Assembly (NCBI GenBank): GCA_010015655.1
Contig: ML976663.1
Location: 367,658 to 431,657 of the forward strand
Direction: 5' to 3'
Source of the DNA: Bimuria novae-zelandiae CBS 107.79
Lineage: Eukaryota; Ascomycota; Dothideomycetes; Pleosporales; Didymosphaeriaceae
Length of the DNA stretch: 64,000 nt
Part shown: positions 1-8,852 of the stretch, in pieces
Position numbering within the stretch: the stretch's first letter is position 1
How the letters are laid out: each line of letters opens with the position of its first letter
Made by a program: the position numbers and the translations under genes
The notes under the pieces: generated by a model
The model's input: the letters and a program-made list of their open reading frames with translations, nothing else
Told to the model about the DNA's origin: nothing
Databases searched by the model: none

Positions 1-3000
1 GGTGGCTACGACAAGGTCTCGGACACCAAAGGCAATAAACTTGCTTGGCGACGTCTGGCGGGCGAGTTCCTCCCGGGCAGCTCGAACCTGACGACGCAGG
101 CCTTCCTAGTGAAGACGACATACTACAAGAATCTCGCGTACGCCACAACACACTGCAGGCGGCTGCGCGCAACGTGTCTGACCTCTGCTACAGTGCCTAC
201 GAGATATCGACCGTTCACAAGCGCGAACCGCCGCCCAAGGAGATCCTCGAAGACGTGTCTGCGAAAGGCGGCGACCTGCTGACGCGCACCGTCGAGAACT
301 TCTTCCGCCCAGGGAGCAGGGAGACGGAGAGGCTGCGCGGCGAGGACGATTCAGAGGACTCGGACGGCGACGGCGAAACCAAAACACCACGCGAAAACAG
401 GATGGACGTGGACGATCCGGGAAGCTTGGGCCGGCGCTGTATGTGGCCTGATGTGGTGAAAGTGCTTCACTAACCGTGCGCAGCCCTTCGCCATGCGCCG
501 CCACAGCGCGTTCTATTTCAACCAGAGGTGTCGCGTCGAGAAACGCGCCAGTCTACCGGTCACCTCAATTCACCCCAACCTAACGGCGCCTTCGGGACGA
601 GCGGAGCAGCCATGACCATCGCCAACTACGAACCGCGGTCCAGCGCCCCAGCGACCATGAAGCCCGTGAACACTCCGTCGAACAACCCAGAGTACTTCAA
701 TCAGCTAAAGCGCAAGTACATCGTGAACAGGAAGAACAGGCCCGTGCCGCTGAAGGGCATGATGCTCCCAGGCACGGGCTTCTCCGGTCCGAACATCTAC
801 ATACGCGCCCTGCATGCGCTGCGATCCAAGGAGCCCGAAGAGGAGGCTTATGCGCTGCACCACTTGGTCAAGATCTCGCACGAACGTGGCGACAAGTACA
901 GGTTCGATCAGTTCCCTGGCCTAGCCGAGGCCCTCATCGAGAAGGTCATTCAAGCTGCGTCGTTGTACTATGATGTGCAGTGGGAGATATCCTATGTCGA
1001 GGAGGGGTTTGGCCAGTCGAACATTCTAAACGGTCTAGATGGAACGAAGGATCTCCTGCAGCGCATACAACGGCTGCAGACTCTGGATAGGCGAGACGAT
1101 CTTCTGCCGGAAGACGAAGCAAACACTCTCAACATGATTAACGAAGCAGCCCTTATTCTGCGCAACATGGTTATGCTGAACGAGAACGCTTTCCTCGTTT
1201 CGACGATACCGGCCACAAAAGACCTGATTGTGATTCTTCTGAACCTACCAAAACATCCGACGACAAATGAGCTGCGGCACTACGGTCTGGAAATCGCGGG
1301 GGAAACAACACGATTCTGGTACTTGGACGCTCGAAGTCCCTTGTACCAATCATTACTCGCTCAAATCGACTGCGATGATCGCGGCAACATCATCACATCG
1401 CTGCGAGCCTTGGGCCGGATTGCACTGAATCTCGAAGCTACTAACAAACTCACCGGTATCCCCGCGAAGACTCTGAAATCAATATGCGACTGGTTATTGG
1501 TCGAAGATGAGGAATTGCGACTTGCTTGCCTAGACTTCCTCTACCTCTTTACGGGTTTCGCGGACAACGTGCAGATACTGGTCAACGAGATAGATATCGA
1601 GGTCCTCGTCAACCAACTGGTTCGCCTGCTTCAGTTCGGCGCCCAGGCTTTCGAAGAGCGCCGAAGTGCCCCGAAAACATCAAAACCATCTTTACAAGCG
1701 GAAGACGCGCCGAAACTTTCTTCCGGTATAATAGGACAGCTAATCCCTCTCGACGAACCGGAGCGCAGCTCACAGTGGCTTCGAACTTGCTACGAGGAAG
1801 ATCCTACGGGTGAGATCACGCAGATTCAGTTATGGACTGCATACAACGCAGCCTTCTCAGAGACAGTGGCCAAAGACCCTGCTTACAAACCGTTAATGCC
1901 GGCCAAGGACTTCATCACGAATGTCTCCACGACGTTTCCGGGCGCTCAAGCACAGGTGATTCAGACAACATCTCCACCGAAATACACCATCAAGGGTATC
2001 CGCCCTCGTTCCATCCCGGTAGATTCTGTGACCAAGAAACCTTACTTGCGATGCTGTTGGCACCCGCCCAGCCTGTTGAACGGTATTTCAGACAGCAAGC
2101 ACTCTACAGCTAAAATCGAGTGCGGTGAGTTCACATCTGGTGTCAAAGCCATGTGGGAGCATGTAGTCTCATCCCATCTCAACGTACCTCGGGATGAGTC
2201 TGGCAAATGGCTGTTGGAGCAGAAGCCGGACATCAATATGGAGAATGGCGATGCTATCAGCGCTACCAAGCCGTCGAAATATTTTTGCCACTGGGGTGGA
2301 TGCACACATTTTAATCCTACCGGTACAGACTCGGCCTTCGAAGCCGGCCAACACATCAAGACGCATCTTCCTGATACTAGTCTTCTACACGCCACCCATG
2401 CCAAGCACAACCGAACGCCATCGACCTCTACACCGCTCGTTACGTCGGCACAAGTCCGTCACGAGAATTTCCAGCCGCAGTTCAGTCAGCCTGTGGGTCT
2501 GGGTAGCTTGGGCATGGGTGCGCGGTACAATGACAGGTACGGACATGGCGACCGACCTGTCCCCACTGGTCAGATGCCCGCTCAGACACCAGCGCCCAAC
2601 TTCAGGTACTACAACACGTTGACTGATGAGAGTAGTGATGCGGCGGGTATCCCGTTGTCATCCATCCTCGTCCTCCGAAATCTTGCGCGCCAGCTCGGAA
2701 AGCTTCCGCCGCCCTCCTCCATATATGAGATTCCCGATTCGCCTGCTCACAAACGCACATTCAGCGAATCAAGCCCAGATCACCGCCGCACGACTGGTGG
2801 CAAGAAACCGAGGCTGAGCGACGCCGCGAAGGAGAACAGGGATAGGGATATAGAAAGGGATGAGCAGGACGAGCAAGAGGCGAGGGCTGCAGGGTGGGTG
2901 CCGAGGGTCTTTACGCCTGTGAAGGAGCAGCTTGGATTTGTTATGGCGCACAATTTGACGCTGAGGAACTACATGGGCCCGCTGTTTAGAGCCATCGCCG

Positions 3001-3035
3001 AAAGCGAGGTCAAGGGCGTTACCAGTCATGCTTAG
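1..3035 (+). CDS. RSC9: RSC chromatin-remodelling complex subunit Rsc9 (ARID + RFX-type), 5' end missing
   Basis: The gene runs in from the left edge, so the start is outside the window. Bases 1-137 (frame 1) encode the C-terminal half of an ARID domain, beginning GGYDKVSDTKGNKLAWRRLA. An intron at 138-193 restores the frame into KNLAAYEIS, followed by KEILEDVSAKGGDLLTRTVE. A second short intron at 439-483 (donor GTATGT, branch-like CTAAC, acceptor GCAG) joins to APPQRVLFQPE and a long last exon, 484-3035. That exon contains an RFX-type winged-helix region (WLRTCYEEDPTGEITQIQLW), paired Cys/His motifs that look like C2H2 fingers (YFCHWGGC..H..H), and a charged C-terminus. In yeast, Rsc9 is a DNA-binding subunit of the nuclear RSC remodeller and affects stress-regulated transcription. 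The identification rests on domain order and recognisable sequence. The exact splice sites are my inference from frame continuity. Confidence 0.9.
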
Positions 3036-3609
3036 AGGCACGTACGATACGAGCGGCACGGCGTTCTGGAACTCGAAATTTCTGGCGAGTAGCATAGTCG
3101 GGCTGGCGTTGTTGTGAGTGTGGAACGCGGTTTAGTGGGTTCCATTTCGTTTTCTTTCGGCCTGAGGGAGGACGTTTTGGGCGTTCCCTGTGGTAATCAA
3201 TCGATAACATGCGCGGACGCGGAATCCTGCGACCACAGCGAGACCGCGCCGTGAATCTGATAGATTGACACCTAGCTAATTATAGTGCGTGTCAAAACGG
3301 TTTTGTTATCGTTAGTATGATCGTTCCCGGGCGTTGGGGCGCGGTAACGAGCCCATCGTGTGAAACCCTGGCGATACTGAGATCGCATGAAGTCGCGACC
3401 CACCTTTCTCACTACACGGTCTGGCAAGAAGCACCGAAACCCTCGCCTGTAAAGCTGTGACAAGCTTCGAGAGCGCTGCGAAGGGAAGGGTATTGTTCAT
3501 GACATGCGCGTCCCGCACCAATTCTCCACGAGGAGCGCCAAACGGGATGTGTCGAGTGGAGAGGTAGCGCCTCGCGATCGGATGAAGGGTAACGCGTGGT
3601 AAAGTGGGA

Positions 3610-3619
3610 GATACAAAGC
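3610..3619 (+). promoter_or_regulatory. degenerate TATA-like element of the first small secreted-protein gene
   Basis: GATACAAAGC lies about 150 bp upstream of the ATG at 3769, at the position equivalent to the clearer TATATAAG box of the paralogous gene at 5871. The flanking sequence (GTGGTAAA upstream, GACGACCACA downstream) is shared by both loci, which supports the equivalence. Function is inferred. Confidence 0.35.
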
Positions 3620-3768
3620 CTGAAGACGACCACAAAGATATTTGGTTGCTACAGCTGGTCGACTCTTTTCTGCTTTCACTACATTCATTCCTTTCGCACG
3701 AAGCAGGTCTTCCGCTCTTTTTACTCCATCCCTTCTCTTTTGATTCCTCTATCCATTCCCTTTGAAAA

Positions 3769-4338
3769 ATGAAGGTCTTTCTCACTCTTATGGCCGCCGC
3801 TGCGCTTGCGCAGGGTCTTGAATTCGCGATTAATGGTGTCGAAGGGAAGCTTGTGAGGAGGGAGTTTGAACCACTGTCGACGCCGGTGACGGGGGCAGCT
3901 CGTCGGTAAGTCTACTGATTTTCTTCCAGGCTTCGAGAAAGCAGTGTTGCTGACTTGTGTGAATGAATGGCTGCAGAAGCAACGGCTCCACCCCTAGCTG
4001 ACCCGGCTGCCGGCGCGGAGGGCGCGGCTCCGGAAGCTAAGGGGAAGGGAAAAGCTACTGATGCCGCTCCTCCTGCCCCTGATGCCACTACGCCTCCACC
4101 ACCTCCAGCCGACGCGGAGGGTGTGGCACCTGATGCGAAGGGAAATGGCAACGGTAATGGGAAGGGAAATGGCAACGGTAATGGGAAGGGAAATGGCAAC
4201 GGTAATGGGAAGGGAAATGGCAACGGTAATGGGAAGGGAAATGGCAACGGTAATGGGAAGGGAAATGGCAATGGTAATGGGAAAGATAAGGAGAACCAGC
4301 GCCGGGCGTTGAAGTTTTTCTACGAGATGGAAGAATAG
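3769..4338 (+). pseudogene. small putative secreted Gly-Asn-Lys repeat protein, copy 1 (frame conflict)
   Basis: ATG at 3769 opens a 45-codon exon starting MKVFLTLMAAAALAQG, a clear signal peptide, with a possible basic processing site (VRRE) afterwards. A strong donor GTAAGT at 3906 and the acceptor GCTGCAG ending at 3976 match the intron position and phase of the paralogue at 6231. Spliced this way, exon 2 reads SNGSTPS and stops at 3999-4001. The long downstream frame is shifted by one base: 3967-4338 encodes an Ala/Pro-rich stretch, six GNGNGNGK repeats and a C-terminus with NQRRALKFF. That ending is homologous to NQRRVLTLF of the paralogue. One extra C in the CCCC run at 3991-3994 would explain the mismatch, so this is either a frameshifted gene or a sequencing error. 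An alternative splice cannot be excluded. No known function. Confidence 0.55.
4141..4284 (+). repeat. six tandem copies of a 24-bp coding repeat
   Basis: Six head-to-tail 24-bp units (4141, 4165, 4189, 4213, 4237 and 4261), the first five identical and the last with two substitutions. In the downstream frame of the small secreted-protein gene each unit encodes GNGNGNGK. The paralogue at 6.2 kb lacks them. The near-identity points to recent expansion. Confidence 0.95.
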
Positions 4339-4944
4339 GATGAGCTGAGTGAGAAGAAAAGCGGTGGAGGGCTCGGGACGCATTGATTTGCTACTCTTGA
4401 GGATATTGACGGATTGAGTGAGTGGGAAGGTTGGAAAGCTTGGTGTAAGAGAGGGGGGAATGACCGATGGGTGCAAAGTATCCGTGTTTGTGGCAGAGCC
4501 ATGCCACGGCGAAGTCAACATGTAGCACCTCGAATCAAATCATGTTACTATGGGTTTGATATGATGGTCAATCTCCCGCGTGAAGCTGAGTGTGCTGCTT
4601 GGGAACGGATGAGGAGTGTTGTTGGGCAACAGAGCTACTGTGCCAACGAGTAAAGTTTTAGAAGGAAGAAAGTCGTTTGTGAAGGTTGCTCTACCAATCA
4701 AAACCTGCGAATATGATTCTATGTACCCCTTATGTATATTTGTGTGGAAGTGTATTCTTAAAACATTAACAAGAGGCTTCCGACCTTCGGCCAGACACCT
4801 GTTATGGTGGATAAATATACCCACGCTACTACTGGTGAATGCTAACACAGGGTACCTTAACCGCACAGCAGTAGCTTAATCACCCAACACATTCCTCTTC
4901 CCTCTCCCACTCCATCACATCCACCGCACGTTCACCTCGCAAAA
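4339..4944. other. intergenic; 3' end of the duplicated segment
   Basis: No supported gene. Around 4485-4555 a block containing GTGTTTGTGG, CACGGCGAA, AACATGTAGCA and GGTTTGAT resembles 6889-6960 downstream of the second small secreted-protein gene. It therefore belongs to the duplicated unit rather than to an independent gene. Confidence 0.5.
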
Positions 4945-5240
4945 ATGAGTGCCAACGCCCCACTCTTCTCTATCCTTTACTACACTAACCCCTTCTACTT
5001 TTGTAAGCGCGCCCTCGCCCTCCTCCCAAAAGCTCTGCCCCAAATACATGCTCCACCACTCCCCCACCCACGTACTGTCACTCCTATACCTCACTCCCCG
5101 TATACGGCCTCGCTGTCCTTCCCGCGGGCTTTTACAAAGATTTGTCCACGTCCAAAATCCAGGTCATCAAAGACGCCGAAGTCGAGCACATCGACATGAC
5201 CGCGCGCCGCATGGAGTTCAAGTTTTACAGGCTTACATAA
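4945..5240 (+). pseudogene. unrecognised gene fragment, probably broken
   Basis: ATG at 4945 starts MSANAPLFSILYYTNPFYF, followed by a plausible donor GTAAGC at 5003. Further down, the frame starting at GTA 5100 reads VYGLAVLPAGFYKDL, then KIQVIKDAEVEHIDM and MEFKFYRL before TAA near 5238. This looks like real protein, and the second part loosely recalls a stretch of FAD-dependent monooxygenases. I find no acceptor that joins the two parts in phase, so this is more likely a decayed or truncated gene than an intact one. No function is assigned. Confidence 0.3.
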
Positions 5241-5609
5241 GTCTTTTAACAAGCTCACTTACCTCTTCTGGGGGATAAAATTCTCAAAGATGCCTGAACG
5301 AATGATCGATCACCAGGTGACAAGTTCACATAATCAACCTCCTCGCACTCGCGAGCGCGTTCCAGGCGTCTCCCAAACAGGTCATGTTGTCCCGCACCTT
5401 GTCAAAGTCTGACAGCCCTACGCACGTGCGTGACACTGTCACAGACTTAACGCAACGCACTCCGGCAGCGAGCGCTGCGCCTGCGAGAATGGGGGCGTTG
5501 TTAATCGTCCGTTTCCTGGTTGCTGCGTGTCATATGATCTGTTCAGGTTGTTGAATATAATAAAAGAAAAGCTTCTTGTTGTTGAGCGCTTGCCCAGTGT
5601 AGCCAGAAC
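5241..5609. other. intergenic, nothing recognised
   Basis: The sequence has no open frame with protein-like composition and no RNA gene that I can recognise. It ends where similarity to the 3.4-kb promoter region begins. Confidence 0.4.
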
Positions 5610-5870
5610 CATTGGAAGCACCGAAACCCTGGCTTGTCAAGGCTGTGTCAGACTTCGAGCCCAGTGTCAAGGGTATATATCTCGCAGCTTAGACGAGCTG
5701 CGATGGACACCAAGATTTAGGGTATACATGAGCTGTCCGGCAACATCCTCCGCGAGGAGCGCCAAGTGCAATGCGTCATGTTGAGATCGCGATCGCGGGT
5801 AGGCACATGTTCAGCCTCACGATTAAGCTGCCTGCCTCACGGTTAAGGCCAACTCGTGGTAAAATCGAGA

Positions 5871-5878
5871 TATATAAG
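5871..5878 (+). promoter_or_regulatory. TATA box of the second small secreted-protein gene
   Basis: TATATAAG lies 360 bp before the ATG at 6231, followed by a pyrimidine-rich leader (TTTTTTTTTT at 5910, then many CTTTC and TCCATC blocks), typical of strongly expressed fungal genes. The assignment is inferred from sequence and from the equivalent position at the first copy. Confidence 0.5.
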
Positions 5879-6109
5879 CCTTGTGATGACCACAGAAAAC
5901 TTTTTTTTTTTTTTACAACAGCGACTTTGACTTCTTTGTGTCCTTACCACTTCGATTTTAAACCCAACACTCTCGTTCCGTTACTTTCAAGACCAACACT
6001 CTCATTCCCTCTCTTTTAAATAAACACCTTGACTCCAGTTTCTTTCAACCCCCCCAAAAAAAAACTCATTTCTGTCCTTTTCGTTGGATCCGTCCATCTC
6101 CATCTCTTG

Positions 6110-6230
6110 CGAGCCGCCTATCCATCCATTCGTTTCGAGCTTTCGAGTCGCCTATCCATCCATCTCTTTCAAACCACCTATCCATCTACCCCTTTCAAAC
6201 CATTTATCTATCCACCCTTTTTTCGAAAAA
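6110..6230 (+). repeat. imperfect tandem repeats in the CT-rich 5' leader
   Basis: Units of roughly 30 bp built on CTATCCATC and TTTCAAACC recur four times just upstream of the ATG at 6231. The leader of the first copy has only a simple CT-rich tract, so these arose after the duplication or were lost from the other copy. Confidence 0.6.
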
Positions 6231-6799
6231 ATGAAGGTCATCCTCAGCCTTGTTGCCGCCGCGGGGGAGTTCGACATCGCCAGAGCCCGCGTTCTGCAGA
6301 GGGAGGCCGCGACGAGTGATCCTGCTTCCGCGTAAGTCCATCCATCCCATCCCATTCTACATTCTTCCTTCCTTCCTTCCTTCCTTCCTCGGGGCTTCAA
6401 ATCGGCAACAACGCTGATGTTTAGGTGTAGGGCTTCAGAAGCAACAAAGCCCCGGCCTTTTTCTCTAGCCGCTCGACAGCAACAGGGCACAGGAAAAGCC
6501 AGCAGTTCAGGACCGATCGGGTGGAAGGGCAACCAAGACTCCGGTCCGCTTTTGGGCCGCGCTTCGCAGATGAGGATCGGGAGGGCAGCGCGCCCTCGTT
6601 GGGCGGGCTGACGGGACCCGTGGAGCCGAACGAGCCCAGGCAAGTGAAGGAGAAGGGGACGGGCTTCGCGAAATCGAAGGGGAAGGCGACTGGCGCGCTT
6701 TTGGGGGCTCGCGATCCGCAATTGGGGGGTCCGGAGGGGAGGGGCCCTATGACGGGCGGGAGGTGGCCTAACCAGCGCAGGGTTTTGACTCTCTTCTAG
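6231..6799 (+). CDS. small putative secreted basic protein, copy 2
   Basis: ATG at 6231 encodes MKVILSLVAAAGEFD, a short hydrophobic N-terminus that may be a minimal signal peptide. Exon 1 ends at 6331 (donor GTAAGT) and exon 2 starts at 6439 after TTCAG. This acceptor gives the same phase as the paralogue at 3769 and an open frame to TAG at 6797-6799. The predicted protein has 153 residues, rich in Gly, Arg, Lys, Pro and Ser, ending NQRRVLTLF. Acceptors at 6424 or 6430 would instead give a 95-96-residue product ending at 6611, but lose the C-terminal homology to copy 1. The intron contains a (TTCC)n tract (6364-6389). There is no recognised domain. A secreted effector-like or cell-wall role is possible but unproven. 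Confidence 0.55.
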
Positions 6800-7314
6800 A
6801 GTTGGAATGGGTACGAGGGATGGGAGAGCTCTTAAAGACATTGATGGATGGAGAGGCACAGGGAGGGGGAAAGGCAGAGGTTTGGACACGGGTTTGTGGT
6901 GCACGGCGAAAACAACATGTAGCATTTCAAATAGAGATTATATTAGCACGAGTTTGATGTCCTTGGATTTTTCTTGGGTAAGGGTGGTTGCGATGTATAC
7001 GCGGACTAGCTGGGCGGTTCGTGAGACTGGGCTTGGAAGCAGCGAAGAACACGAAGCCTTTCTGCCAGTTACGAGTAGAGACTATGAAGTTTAGACTGGA
7101 TAGAACAATTTCTGTAAAAAGTGGAACAAATGCCAAAATTAGTGCGCTGGTGTAATGCAAGCTCCTAGATACCGGAACAAGAGAGAGAAAAAAAACTCGG
7201 CTCTATAGCATGATCCCAGGCCCAACTGTGAAGATTTCTAACATTCTCTCGTCTAAACATCTTCCCCGCTTCAAGAAACCAAAATGCACCAACATAAAGG
7301 GATTGCAAGAACAT

Positions 7315-7941
7315 TCATCGTCGTCCCAACACCTTCGTCCACCCAGGTTGCCCTGTCCCTCTGGGGTCATAGCAGTACATATAGTACAGCAGGGTCGCTC
7401 CAACATTGAGGGCAAAGAAATAGCGAGAAAGAACATACTCAACCTTTCTCGCCGCACCCCTACTTTCCAAGCAAACAGCCTCGAAGGCGACGTACGGAGC
7501 GATGTACATGCATAACCACACTTTTGTCCACACTAGGCCGTCCACGGCATACAGCTTTACGAAGCTGGGGATCACGAAGAGGAAGCCGAAGAGGCGCGTG
7601 TACGGCGATTTCCGGAAGTCTTCGAAGGCGCCGGTGACGGCGTCATCGTAGCCGTAGAGCTGCGTCATTACGATGCGGAAGCCGAGCCGGCAGGACCAGG
7701 TTCTGAGGGTGTAGTATTGCAGGCGGAGGAGGAACACGAGCATATCGAGGGTGCACATGATGGGGGAGACGCGCAGCCAGGGACCGATTGCCGCCGGGGC
7801 GTCACAGATCTTTCCTCCTGGGTAGCCAGTGAAGCCTAATGCAATCGGAAGGAGACCGCCGGTGAACACGGAGCCCCACGAGAGCGTGTTGTCGTCCGTT
7901 GGCGGCGCCGGACTGGTCAGGGCGTCCGTTGTATTTGACAT
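7315..7941 (-). CDS. multi-pass membrane protein of unknown function
   Basis: A 208-residue ORF. I chose the ATG at 7941 (MSNTTDALTSPAPP) because upstream in-frame sequence lacks protein-like character. Four or five hydrophobic segments are visible: around VFTGGLLPIALGF, MCTLDMLVFLLRLQYY, LFGFLFVIPSFVKLYAV, WLCMYIAPYVAFEAVCL and YFFALNVGATLLYYMY, separated by short basic loops. There is no signal peptide and no catalytic motif that I recognise. The composition resembles small fungal integral membrane proteins of the plasma or internal membranes. It lies alone between the small secreted-protein genes and DPH2. Confidence 0.65.
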   Translation of the reverse strand: MSNTTDALTSPAPPTDDNTLSWGSVFTGGLLPIALGFTGYPGGKICDAPAAIGPWLRVSPIMCTLDMLVFLLRLQYYTLRTWSCRLGFRIVMTQLYGYDDAVTGAFEDFRKSPYTRLFGFLFVIPSFVKLYAVDGLVWTKVWLCMYIAPYVAFEAVCLESRGAARKVEYVLSRYFFALNVGATLLYYMYCYDPRGTGQPGWTKVLGRR

Positions 7942-8852
7942 CCTGCTGGTAGGGGCCGCTCTTGCTGGGTAGTGTTCGTGGAAAGTGTCGATAGCTTGAG
8001 AAAGTCGTTCTGATGGTAGTAAATCAGACTGGGGTTTTGTTCGTCGGAGCGTGTTGATCTGAATACAGAAGAAGACAGCCTTGCCCTTTAAGCAACACCG
8101 AGGCACCTTGAAGTTTGAGACCGCCATGACGCCAGATTCGCGGTCAACAGCATCCGCATTCGTGTATCGTCGCAGTGCGTATGTTCTCCATCATGACTCC
8201 GCCCTGCCACATCATCTCCTTTCCGCGTAGACACGTCCAAGTGGACCCGAAGCCGTTATGATGCGCAAATCGAGTTTTTTTCTCCATGGTCCCTGTTGTT
8301 CCAACACTTCACAGCGGCCGCTACGGCAGGGGCCACCGGACGTGACGATCCCTGTAGGGCCGCAGAGTCTGGACGTTACTGACGAGATGACGAGATGACG
8401 CAAAAGAAAGACGAATATGGAAGAGTTTCGGCCAGATAGAAAAGCCGCCCCGGGTAGTGTTGTCTCCCGTGAGATTCAAGCTGAGATCTTCACATCAGCA
8501 TGTGAAAATGATCGTCAGCGGCTTTTTACCACACCAGTGCAGGGGTTGTACCCGTCAACGGCGTCAACTTGATCGTGAACAAATCCCCGTAAATCGCCGG
8601 CCCCTGAGCTGAGGAATGAGGTGGCTGCGGCAGTGCCCGTTAGCGTTCCTTGGATGGAAGGCTAGCGCAGAGTCCGGCGCAAGCCTCCTCGTACTCTATT
8701 GCGTCCAAGGTGCGGAATAACCAAACTCGAGGGACATGATCAGGCGATGTCCAAACTCATCGAACGGCCAAGCTCCAGCACTTATAGTATTTCGCGATAG
8801 ATGCTAGCTCGAAATGGTGCAGGTGGTGTTGCTCCTCTCGACACAGTCAGGC
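7942..8852. other. intergenic: upstream of the membrane-protein gene, downstream of DPH2
   Basis: GC-balanced sequence without convincing coding potential. Short open frames overlap on both strands but none has a domain or a good start. It presumably holds the membrane-protein promoter and the DPH2 3' UTR. Confidence 0.5.

Larger units (their letters stand above)
5610..6960 (+). repeat. second copy of a duplicated segment (compare 3430-4555)
   Basis: Short identical blocks occur in the same order at both loci: GCACCGAAACCCT (5617 and 3432), GAGGAGCGCCAA (5754 and 3531), CGTGGTAAA, a TATA-like site, MKV-type first exon, CAGAAGCAAC at the intron acceptor, the NQRR C-terminus, and the AACATGTAGCA 3' block. 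Between blocks the copies have diverged substantially, so this is an old duplication covering promoter, gene and 3' flank. Confidence 0.7.

Noticed and set aside
3912..4271. Minus-strand ORF of repeated Pro/Phe/Leu
   Set aside because: It is the antisense shadow of the GNGNGNGK repeat tract and has no independent start context or domain.
4141..4284. CRISPR-like array
   Set aside because: The 24-bp units are directly adjacent with no spacers and are in a coding frame; the organism is a fungus.
6417..6611. Alternative second exon for the second small secreted-protein gene
   Set aside because: It can be spliced in phase from acceptor 6424 or 6430, but it lacks the C-terminal homology to copy 1 that the 6439-6799 exon shows. 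Kept only as a possible isoform.
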